From: Clostridia bacterium
GTDB taxonomy: Bacteria > Bacillota_A > Clostridia > Christensenellales > Aristaeellaceae
Length of the DNA: 29,399 nucleotides
NCBI GenBank assembly: GCA_017412025.1
Contig: JAFQOY010000113.1
Coordinates: 1 to 29,399, forward strand
Direction: 5' to 3'
Shown: positions 23,411 through 29,399 of the stretch, one piece after another
Layout: every line of letters starts with the position of its first letter
Position numbering within the stretch: position 1 is the first letter of the stretch
Notes under the pieces: generated by a model
The model's input: only the letters and a program-made list of their open reading frames with translations
Databases searched by the model: none
Told to the model about the DNA's origin: nothing
Translations under genes and position numbers: made by a program

Positions 23411-24222
23411 GGGACAGACCGGAAACGGCGCTTAAGATCCGCGGTCTGCGGGCGGGCTACGGTACGCGGGAGATTCTTTCCGGCGTGGATCTTGACATCC
23501 GGCGCGGCGAGGTGGCGGCGCTGCTGGGGCTCAACGGCAGCGGAAAATCGACGCTGCTGCGCGCGGCGCTGGGCTTTCTGCCTGTGAGCGGCGGCAGCGT
23601 CACAGCCGACGGGGAAAACGTGTTCGCCCTCTCCGAATGGGCGCGCGCCGGGAAAATGGGCTACATTCCCCAGCGCAGCCGGATGGACGATGGATTGAGC
23701 GTGCTGGATGCCGTGCTGATGGGCGCCAATGCCAAGATGCCTTTCCTTGCCGGCTACAGCGCGGCGCAGCGTGCGCGCGCAAGGGATTACCTGGCGCAGC
23801 TGGGCATGAGCGGGTATGAAAACCGCATGATCGGCACACTCTCCCAGGGACAGCGGCAGCTGGCGGTCTTTGCCCGGACGATGATGCAGCAGCCAGGCGT
23901 GCTGCTGCTGGATGAGCCGGACAGTGCGCTGGATCTGCCCAGACGATACGAGATCATGGCGCATGTGCGCCGCATGGCGGAGAACGGAGCCGGGGCGCTC
24001 TGCGTGCTTCACGATGCGTCTCTGGCGCTCAACACCTGCGACCGGGTGCTGATCCTGCGCGGAGGGCGGATTGTCTGCGCGCTTGAGATGGAATCTGCGT
24101 GCGAAGAGGCGGTGCGCAGCGCCATGGCGCTGCTTTACGGCGGCGTGAAGGTGGGGCAAATCGATGGAAGCTGGGCCGTGCTCGGCGGACGAAGCCAGAG
24201 CGGGGATACATATATCGGATGA
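23407..24222 (+). CDS. FecE-type ABC transporter ATPase
   Basis: This 271-residue ATPase energises the chelate importer. It has Walker A GLNGSGKST (about residues 42-50), Q-loop YIPQRS, signature LSQGQRQL (the usual LSGGQ has Gln for Gly, as in many FecE-like proteins), Walker B VLLLDEPDSALD and the switch His in VLHDASLAL. The ATG at 23407 overlaps the permease stop; a long frame reaching back to 23038 runs through the permease gene and is a shadow. The C-terminal 40 residues extend past the ABC core. The stop codon lies at the foot of the terminator stem. Confidence 0.93.
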   Translation: MRDRPETALKIRGLRAGYGTREILSGVDLDIRRGEVAALLGLNGSGKSTLLRAALGFLPVSGGSVTADGENVFALSEWARAGKMGYIPQRSRMDDGLSVLDAVLMGANAKMPFLAGYSAAQRARARDYLAQLGMSGYENRMIGTLSQGQRQLAVFARTMMQQPGVLLLDEPDSALDLPRRYEIMAHVRRMAENGAGALCVLHDASLALNTCDRVLILRGGRIVCALEMESACEEAVRSAMALLYGGVKVGQIDGSWAVLGGRSQSGDTYIG

Positions 24223-24254
24223 AGGGATGCATACTTTACATCCCTTCTTTTTTC
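24221..24254 (+). terminator. Terminator of the chelate transporter operon
   Basis: GAAGGGATG (24221-24229) pairs with CATCCCTTC (24239-24247), followed by six T. It overlaps the ATPase stop codon and the next promoter. Confidence 0.85.
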
Positions 24255-24264
24255 GTGATATAAT
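24235..24264 (+). promoter_or_regulatory. Promoter of the Lrp-aminotransferase operon
   Basis: TTTACA (24235-24240) and TATAAT (24259-24264) are 18 bp apart. The -35 lies in the terminator loop and arm of the previous operon. Confidence 0.6.
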
Positions 24265-24303
24265 AGGCGCATTCCGTGAATAAGCTTAAGGGAGGAAGAA
24301 CCG

Positions 24304-24798
24304 GTGTTTTCGACATTGGATATGCATATTCTGGAGATTCTGTGCGAGGATGCGCGCGTATCTCCGCGTGAAATTGCTGTGATGACCGGCAGCGACGAAG
24401 CGCAGGTCAATATGGCAATCGACGGCCTGCGCCGCGCGGGCGTGCTGGTGGGCTATCAGGCGCTGATCAACTGGGAGCGCACGGAGCGCGAATTCGTGCA
24501 GGCGGTGATTGAGGTCAACGTCGTGCCCCAGAGGGAAAAGGGCTTTGACGCGATTGCGCAGCGCATCGTGCAGTATGACGAGGTCAAGTCCGTCTATCTG
24601 ATGAGCGGCGCGTACGACCTGATGGTGCTCTGCGAGGCGCGCACGCTCAAGGAGCTGGCGTCCTTCGTGCACAGCCGCCTCTCTGTCATCGAGGGCGTGC
24701 GCGGAACGAGCACGCACTTCATGCTCAAGACGTACAAGTACGGCGGCGTCGTGTTTGACAGCGGCAAGGGCGACAGAAGGCAGGCGGTGATGCCCTGA
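24304..24798 (+). CDS. Lrp/AsnC-family regulator
   Basis: This 164-residue protein has an N-terminal winged helix-turn-helix (about residues 2-50; LDMHILEILCEDARVSPREIAVMTG) and a C-terminal RAM domain (about 60-150; FVQAVIEVNVVP, SVYLMSGAYDLMVLCEARTL), which binds amino acids and builds octamers. The GTG at 24304 has GGGAGG 7-8 bases upstream. Its TGA overlaps the ATG of the aminotransferase (TGATG). The arrangement, common in Clostridia, suggests the regulator senses an amino acid handled by the enzyme. Confidence 0.9.
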   Translation: MFSTLDMHILEILCEDARVSPREIAVMTGSDEAQVNMAIDGLRRAGVLVGYQALINWERTEREFVQAVIEVNVVPQREKGFDAIAQRIVQYDEVKSVYLMSGAYDLMVLCEARTLKELASFVHSRLSVIEGVRGTSTHFMLKTYKYGGVVFDSGKGDRRQAVMP

Positions 24799-25985
24799 TG
24801 ATGGATTATTCCCGCGTGATCAACAGCCGCGTGGCCGATGTGCCGCCCAGCGGTATCCGCAAGTTCTTTGACATCGTGCGTCAGATGCCCGACGCCATTT
24901 CCCTTGGCGTGGGCGAGCCGGACTTTGTCACGCCGTGGTCCATCCGCGACGCGGCGATCCAGTCCATCGAGGACGGGCAGACGCAGTATACCTCCAACTG
25001 GGGCCTTGAGTCGCTGAGGGAGAAGATTGCAGCCTATCTGCGCATGCGCTATCACGTGGCATACAGTCCGAAGGACGAGGTGCTCGTCACCGTCGGCGCG
25101 AGCGAGGGCATCGACCTGGCGATGCGCGCGCTGGTCTGCCCTGGGGACGAGGTGCTCATCCCTGAGCCGAGCTACGTCAGCTATGCCCCGACCGTTACCT
25201 TTGCCGGCGGCACGGCGGTGCCCGTGCGCACGAGGGCGGAGGATTGCTTCGCCATGACGCCGCAGGCGCTGCGCGAGGCGATTACGGATAAGACCAAGGC
25301 GCTCATTCTGCCCTATCCCAACAACCCGACGGGCGGCGTGATGAACCGCGAGCAGCTCATCGGGATTGCGCAGGTGCTGGAGGATACGGATATCGTCGTG
25401 ATTTCCGATGAGATTTACTCCGAGCTGGTGTACGGCGGGCATGAGCATATCGCGTTTGCGTCTCTCCACGGCATGCGCGAGCGCACCATCACGCTCAACG
25501 GCTTTTCCAAGGCGTTTGCCATGACGGGCTGGCGCGTTGGATATGCCTGCGCGCCGCGGGAGCTGATTGCGCCGATGTTCAAGGTGCATCAGTATACGAT
25601 GCTCTGCGCATCGATTCAGGGTCAGGTTGCGGCGGACAGGGCGCTTGGCCGCGCGTTTGAAACGAATTTTGAAGACGTGCGCACGATGGTGCGCTCCTAT
25701 GACCGCCGCCGCAGGCTGATGGTGGACAGCCTCAACGACATGGGACTTGAGTGCTTTGAACCCAGAGGCGCGTTTTACGTGTTCCCGTCCATCCGCAGCA
25801 CGGGGCTGACGAGCGAGGCGTTCTGCACGAGGCTGCTGGAGAGCGGGCAGGTGGCATGCGTGCCTGGAACGGCGTTTGGCGCATCCGGCGAGGGACATAT
25901 CCGCTGCTCGTACGCGACCAGTCTTGAGAACCTGCAGGAAGCGCTGAAGCGTATCCGGGCGTTTGTTGAATCGCTTGAGGGATGA
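24798..25985 (+). CDS. Class I/II PLP-dependent aminotransferase
   Basis: This 395-residue enzyme is a fold type I aminotransferase of the aspartate/aromatic group, which moves an amino group between an amino acid and a 2-oxo acid in the cytoplasm. Visible are the substrate-side GVGEPDF (about residues 37-43), the cofactor loop VGASEGID, the PYPNNPTGG strand (about 173-181), the DEIYSEL turn and the PLP lysine in LNGFSKAFAMTGWRVGY (about 234-250), followed by the carboxylate-binding Arg near the end (HIRCSYA). The specific substrate cannot be told. There are two adjacent ATG codons (24798 and 24801). It is translationally coupled to the Lrp gene. Confidence 0.93.
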   Translation: MMDYSRVINSRVADVPPSGIRKFFDIVRQMPDAISLGVGEPDFVTPWSIRDAAIQSIEDGQTQYTSNWGLESLREKIAAYLRMRYHVAYSPKDEVLVTVGASEGIDLAMRALVCPGDEVLIPEPSYVSYAPTVTFAGGTAVPVRTRAEDCFAMTPQALREAITDKTKALILPYPNNPTGGVMNREQLIGIAQVLEDTDIVVISDEIYSELVYGGHEHIAFASLHGMRERTITLNGFSKAFAMTGWRVGYACAPRELIAPMFKVHQYTMLCASIQGQVAADRALGRAFETNFEDVRTMVRSYDRRRRLMVDSLNDMGLECFEPRGAFYVFPSIRSTGLTSEAFCTRLLESGQVACVPGTAFGASGEGHIRCSYATSLENLQEALKRIRAFVESLEG

Positions 25986-26016
25986 TGAAACAGACGGAGT
26001 TAATTATGGAGCAAAT

Positions 26017-26049
26017 GTGAATGCCGGATGAATCATCATGGCAATTCAT
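26017..26049 (+). terminator. Imperfect inverted repeat after the aminotransferase gene
   Basis: TGAATGCC (26018-26025) and GGCAATTCA (26040-26048) pair with one bulge. There is no good T-tract after it, so it may be a weak terminator or an operator for the next promoter. Confidence 0.35.
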
Positions 26050-26057
26050 GAAAATGA

Positions 26058-26086
26058 TTGCGTTTTTGTTTGGTGACGCGTATAAT
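26058..26086 (+). promoter_or_regulatory. Promoter of the foldase gene
   Basis: TTGCGT (26058-26063) and TATAAT (26081-26086) are 17 bp apart. The start near 26093 leaves a leader of about 44 nt. Confidence 0.7.
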
Positions 26087-26136
26087 TGGTGCTATGATTG
26101 CGCCAAGCGAACATAATGGATGGAGGGAATAGAGAA

Positions 26137-28398
26137 ATGAAGAAGATGAAGCTTCTTGCGCTGATGCTGGCTGTGCTGCTTGTGCTGTGCGGCTGCTCCG
26201 CGCAGGACAATAAGGCTGCCGCGCCGACCGCCGTGCCGGCGACTGAAGCGCCGACGGCTGAGCCGACCGCCGAACCGACGGCTGAACCGACGGCTGAGCC
26301 GACCGCCGAACCGACGGCCGAGCCGACCGCCGAACCGACCGCCGAGCCGACGGCTGAGCCGACCGCCGAGCCGACGGCTGAACCGACCGCCGAACCGACG
26401 GCTGAGCCGGTTGAGGCTGCCGTGGAAGTGATCGAGGAAGTGGTCGCCGTCGAGGAGACGGCAGCCAAGGATGAGGATCCGATTCTGGGTTCTGCTTATG
26501 ACGGAAAGGTGACCGTGCGCGCTTCCGAGGTGAAGGCTCAGTTCGATGCGAACGTGCAGTCCTATGCTTCCTACTATGCGCAGTATGGCTACCCGGTGGA
26601 CGAGTATGACACCGAGTTTCAGAATTCTGTTGCGGTTGAGACTGTGAACATGGCGCTCACCCAGCGCGTGATTGAGCATCACGCGGCGGAGAAGGGCTAT
26701 GTGCTGACGGCGGAAGCGGAAGAAGCGATCCGCGCGCAGGTGCAGGTCATGATGGACGAGATGCGCGAATACGCGGAGAGCTATTTTGCATATAACGGCT
26801 ACACCGGCGAGACGCTTGCGCAGCTGGTGGAGGAGCAGATGTCCATCCTCGACGCGGAGGCGCTCTTTGAAGAATACAAGATCAACGAAGTGGTGAACTA
26901 CCTGTATAACCTGAGCACCGAAGGCGTGACCATCACGGAGGAAGAAGTGAAGGCTGCCTTTGATGCGAGGGTTGAGGCGCAGAAGGAGACCTTTGCCGAT
27001 GCGGATGCGTTCACCAGTGCGTATCTCAATGGCGAGGAGATCATCTACGTGCCGGAAGGCGTGCGCGTGATGCAATGCATCTTCACTGCGCTTGACGCTG
27101 CTGCTCCGGCCGAGGAAGAAGCCGAGTCTACCCCGGCTGAAGCGACTGCCGCCGAGGCCGCACCCGTCGATCCGGCGACCCTGAGCGGCCTTGCCAGGGC
27201 GGAGGCCGTGCTGGCGAAGATCCGCGCAGGCGAGGACTTCCTGGAGATGATGGAGACCTACAATCAGGATTCCGCTACCGTGGAGCAGCTGCTTATCGGC
27301 TATCCGGTTGCCGAGGGCAGCGTCCAGTATGGCGAGGAATTCAAGGCTGCCGCGATGGCGCTTGAGAATGTCGGCGATATTTCCGACGTCGTCACGACGG
27401 AATACGGCCACTTCATCCTGCGCTATGCGAGCGATCTGAACGCCGGCGCGGTGGACTTTGAGCCGCTCAAGGAAAAGGAAACCGAGACTGCGCTTGCGGC
27501 GAAGAAGAACGAAGTGTTCAACGCCTATATGGAGGCGATGGTGCTTGAAGCCGGCATCCAGATCGGCGATATGAGCCCGCTGTTCAACATCTATGTGGCC
27601 GAGAAGGTGGAGGCTGAAATCGCCTACCTGACGGCGACGGAGGATACCAGCCTGCTGGATATGCCTGCGGGCGATCCGGTTGCGGAGATCAAGGCCGGCG
27701 CGTCCCTTGACGTGCTGGGCAGGATCGGTGTGGACGGCGAGGAGTACGTCTTTGCCGCCGTGCCGGGCACGGGCTTTAAGGGCTATGTGAACGCTGCGGC
27801 GACGGCCAACATGGAGCCGGATTCCGCGCTGAAGGTGGACAACTCCGCGCTGGTGACGGCTGCGGCCGAGGCGCTTGACAAGCTGCCGACCTTCACCATC
27901 GCCATGAACGACGGCTCCGTGATCTACGGAGAGCTGTATCCGGATGTGACGCCGGACACCGTCGGCAATTTCGTTTCCCTCGCCAACAGCGGATTCTATA
28001 GCGGTCTGGTCTTCCATCGCGTGATTCCGGGCTTCATGATCCAGGGCGGCGACCCGAACGGCAACGGCTCCGGCGGCCCGGGCTATGCCATCCGCGGCGA
28101 GTTTGCCAACAACGGCGTGGAGAACGCGCTGTCCCATACCCGCGGCGTGCTGTCCATGGCGCGCTCCAGCGCGATGGATTCTGCCGGAAGCCAGTTCTTC
28201 ATCATGCATGCGGACAACGACTTCCTGGACGGCGACTATGCGGGCTTTGGTCTGGTGCTCGGCGGCATCGAGACGGTTGACCTGATCGCGTCCGTGCCGA
28301 CCAACAGCAACGACAAGCCGATGACCGAGCAGGTCATGCGCGAGGTCTACGTGGAGACCTACGGCAAGACCTACGAGTTCAATAAGCTCGAGGACTGA
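26137..28398 (+). CDS. Lipoprotein foldase joining parvulin-like, SH3-like and cyclophilin domains
   Basis: This 753-residue lipoprotein probably helps folding of exported proteins outside the membrane. In order: signal peptide with lipobox LCGC (Cys 20); 13 TAEP repeats (residues 40-91); a helical SurA/PrsA-type N-domain (about 115-300); a parvulin-like domain (about 305-435) with an Ala/Glu-rich insert (about 320-350); an SH3-like domain (about 495-560); and a cyclophilin domain (about 583-740) with FHRVIPGFMIQGGD and GSQFFI, so the cyclophilin looks active. The parvulin part lacks the usual HIL histidine (MQCIF instead) and the GGDLG loop, so it may be non-catalytic. ATG 26137 has GGAGGG 9 bases upstream. 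It has its own promoter and terminator. Confidence 0.88.
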   Translation: MKKMKLLALMLAVLLVLCGCSAQDNKAAAPTAVPATEAPTAEPTAEPTAEPTAEPTAEPTAEPTAEPTAEPTAEPTAEPTAEPTAEPTAEPVEAAVEVIEEVVAVEETAAKDEDPILGSAYDGKVTVRASEVKAQFDANVQSYASYYAQYGYPVDEYDTEFQNSVAVETVNMALTQRVIEHHAAEKGYVLTAEAEEAIRAQVQVMMDEMREYAESYFAYNGYTGETLAQLVEEQMSILDAEALFEEYKINEVVNYLYNLSTEGVTITEEEVKAAFDARVEAQKETFADADAFTSAYLNGEEIIYVPEGVRVMQCIFTALDAAAPAEEEAESTPAEATAAEAAPVDPATLSGLARAEAVLAKIRAGEDFLEMMETYNQDSATVEQLLIGYPVAEGSVQYGEEFKAAAMALENVGDISDVVTTEYGHFILRYASDLNAGAVDFEPLKEKETETALAAKKNEVFNAYMEAMVLEAGIQIGDMSPLFNIYVAEKVEAEIAYLTATEDTSLLDMPAGDPVAEIKAGASLDVLGRIGVDGEEYVFAAVPGTGFKGYVNAAATANMEPDSALKVDNSALVTAAAEALDKLPTFTIAMNDGSVIYGELYPDVTPDTVGNFVSLANSGFYSGLVFHRVIPGFMIQGGDPNGNGSGGPGYAIRGEFANNGVENALSHTRGVLSMARSSAMDSAGSQFFIMHADNDFLDGDYAGFGLVLGGIETVDLIASVPTNSNDKPMTEQVMREVYVETYGKTYEFNKLED
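26254..26409 (+). repeat. 12-bp minisatellite coding 13 TAEP repeats
   Basis: Thirteen in-frame 12-bp units (variants of ACGGCTGAGCCG and ACCGCCGAACCG) encode a Thr-Ala-Glu-Pro spacer right after the lipidated N-terminus. All changes between units are synonymous, which shows selection for the peptide or recent conversion. Confidence 0.95.
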
Positions 28399-28453
28399 TT
28401 CGATCCATGAACAAAACGCTCTCCGGAAAGGCAGGTGCTCGTAAAACAGTTTC

Positions 28454-28489
28454 AGTCCCGGTAGATCATCCTGCCGGGACTGTTCTTGT
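28454..28489 (+). terminator. Terminator of the foldase gene
   Basis: AGTCCCGGTA (28454-28463) pairs with TGCCGGGACT (28472-28481), one T-G pair, followed by GTTCTTGT. Confidence 0.75.
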
Positions 28490-28514
28490 ATATATTTCTG
28501 TCACATGATAAAAT
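28486..28514 (+). promoter_or_regulatory. Promoter of the GNAT gene
   Basis: TTGTAT (28486-28491) and TAAAAT (28509-28514) are 17 bp apart, in an AT-rich stretch. Confidence 0.5.
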
Positions 28515-28565
28515 ATCTCATATAGATAAATAAATAGGAATTCGGTAAATACGAGAGGTAGGAAA

Positions 28566-29021
28566 ATGGAAGTTATTGAACTTCAAAAAGTGGATAAAGG
28601 CACTCCTTTGGCAGATGACTTGCTGAACTTTGTAAAGATCTTCTCTTGGCTGGGTGTAAAAGAGCATACGGTGAGAGTGCTTGAAAATTGGGAGTTCAAA
28701 GAATGGGAAACTCCATTCGTAGCAATCGTGAATGGGCAAATTGTTGGAATGGTGACTATCATGAAGTCTGACTATTACCCTTTGCCAGAGATATTTCCTT
28801 GGATATCGACCCTTTTTGTGAGTGAGAAATATCGTGGCAATCGAATAAGCGGAAAGCTCATCGAGTTTGCCAACCAATATGCCAAAAGCATTGGATTCAA
28901 TAACACCTATATTCCAACAGAACACATTGGTTTGTATGAAAAATTTGGTTATCACTATGTTAAAGACATAGTAAATTACGGAAACGGAATTGACCGTTTG
29001 TATGTTAAAGAATTATATTGA
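28566..29021 (+). CDS. GNAT-family N-acetyltransferase, AT-rich
   Basis: This 151-residue protein fits the GNAT fold, which transfers an acetyl group from acetyl-CoA to an amine. The CoA-binding part is STLFVSEKYRGNRISGKLIEFA (about residues 82-103; V-x-x-x-x-R-G-x-x-I-S), followed by the beta-alpha end IGLYEKFGYHYVKD. The substrate is unknown. GAGAGGTAGG precedes the ATG. Its base composition is clearly AT-richer than all genes to its left, and it stands alone between the foldase terminator and a repeat cluster, which suggests recent acquisition. Confidence 0.88.
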   Translation: MEVIELQKVDKGTPLADDLLNFVKIFSWLGVKEHTVRVLENWEFKEWETPFVAIVNGQIVGMVTIMKSDYYPLPEIFPWISTLFVSEKYRGNRISGKLIEFANQYAKSIGFNNTYIPTEHIGLYEKFGYHYVKDIVNYGNGIDRLYVKELY

Positions 29022-29060
29022 TTTCATTCACCAAACTCCTATTTGTCGAACTGATAAAGG

Positions 29061-29092
29061 GCGCACTTCTATACACCTTTCGGTGTAGTGCG
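29061..29092. repeat. Hairpin after the GNAT gene
   Basis: TACACC (29072-29077) pairs with GGTGTA (29082-29087) and outside it CGCAC (29062-29066) with GTGCG (29088-29092), with a 5-base bulge. No T-tract follows, so it is not a standard terminator; it may be the edge of the repeat element. Confidence 0.55.
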
Positions 29093-29103
29093 TTGACCGC
29101 GGC

Positions 29104-29209
29104 ACTTGGCTCTCCCTTTGGGAGAGCTGGCGGCGAAGCCGTCTGAGAGGGGCTTACCTCTCCCTTTGGGAGAGGTGGCCGAGCAAAGCGAGGACAGAGA
29201 GGGCCAACC
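29104..29209. repeat. Palindromic repeat cluster before the DUF559 gene
   Basis: Two copies of the palindrome CTCTCCCTTTGGGAGAG lie at 29110-29126 and 29158-29174, 48 bases apart, each followed by similar GTGG/CTGGC and AAGC/AGAGGG sequence. Such repeats are common in gut Clostridia. The last part (AGAGAGGG) doubles as ribosome site for the next gene. Confidence 0.75.
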
Positions 29210-29399
29210 ATGACCATACCAAAAGATAACAGTCAATTGGAAAACGCCAGGCGGCTTCGCAGGGAAATGACGCCCCATGAACGTAAGCTCTGGTATCTTT
29301 TTCTCCGAAAATACCCGGTGAAGATTTATAAACAGCGGATCATTGGCAGATTTATCGCGGATTTTGCAAAGTTGGTTATCGAAGTAGATGGTTCTCAGC
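29210..29399 (+). CDS. DUF559 nuclease-like protein, cut by window end
   Basis: The first 63 residues of a DUF559 (PF04480) protein are present; the rest lies beyond the window. The family has a Vsr/restriction-endonuclease-like fold. The blocks RREMTPHERKLWYLFLR, YKQRIIGRFIADF and VIEVDGSQ fit it, including the Asp and the ExD of the presumed metal site. Catalytic activity of these proteins is mostly unproven. GAGAGGG, 6 bases before the ATG, lies in the adjoining repeat. Family members are often found next to such repeats. Confidence 0.85.
   Translation, partial: MTIPKDNSQLENARRLRREMTPHERKLWYLFLRKYPVKIYKQRIIGRFIADFAKLVIEVDGSQ

Noticed and set aside
26254..26409. CRISPR-like array
   Set aside because: The repeat is a contiguous 12-bp coding minisatellite without spacers.
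26092..28209. Minus-strand open frame of 705 codons opposite the foldase gene
   Set aside because: It arises from GC-rich codon use; the plus strand has a lipobox, two recognisable isomerase-type domains and a ribosome site.

Overview
The window looks like chromosomal DNA from a GC-rich member of the Clostridia, probably a gut-type lineage; Christensenellales-like is a guess. This rests on strong GGAGG ribosome sites, GTG starts, sigma-A type promoters, a preQ1-I riboswitch before queT, VanW/TelA/XpaC family genes and the type of small palindromic repeats. Almost all genes share the same GC-rich codon use. The last ~900 bases are clearly AT-richer and look acquired.

Layout. (1) 22-4937 (+): a polyamine uptake operon, with an XRE-cupin regulator, potA, potB, potC and potD, and a small DUF6440 protein. 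(2) 5017-7195 (-): telA followed by an Abi_2/HEPN-type gene whose ribosome site abuts the telA terminator. (3) 7387-8253 (+): an EamA transporter, then a tRNA-Leu(GAG) on the minus strand with a consensus promoter. (4) 8829-11455 (+): a VanW-domain membrane protein and an orphan secreted protein. (5) 11738-15589 (+): a five-gene envelope operon (FxLYD-like secreted protein, XpaC, a second TelA, a LemA-like protein, a TPM-domain protein), preceded by four 13-bp tandem repeats. (6) 15755-17228 (+): an ECF sigma factor and its likely membrane anti-sigma factor. (7) 17301-19343 (-): an RpiB-type isomerase and a transglutaminase-like protein. Their promoter region carries two identical palindromes with a MITE-like element between them. 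(8) 19692-20332 (-): queT under a preQ1-I riboswitch. (9) 20375-24254 (+): a LysR regulator and a FecBCD-type metal-chelate ABC transporter. (10) 24304-25985 (+): an Lrp/AsnC regulator overlapping an aminotransferase. (11) 26137-28398 (+): a large lipoprotein that joins a parvulin-like foldase, an SH3-like domain and a cyclophilin. (12) 28566-29399: an AT-rich GNAT gene, a cluster of palindromic repeats and a DUF559 nuclease-like gene cut by the window end.

Taken together the window is mainly envelope and transport biology: polyamine, queuosine-precursor and chelate uptake, envelope-stress type proteins (TelA, XpaC, LemA, TPM, ECF sigma) and an extracytoplasmic foldase. The points most worth a second look are the double-isomerase foldase with its 12-bp minisatellite, the twin palindromes around the MITE upstream of the isomerase, the Cys-rich tail of the anti-sigma-like protein, the repeat-containing leader of the TelA/XpaC operon, and the Abi gene placed directly behind a terminator. 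I did not find a CRISPR array, prophage or complete insertion sequence. Nothing here amounts to a demonstrably new system.
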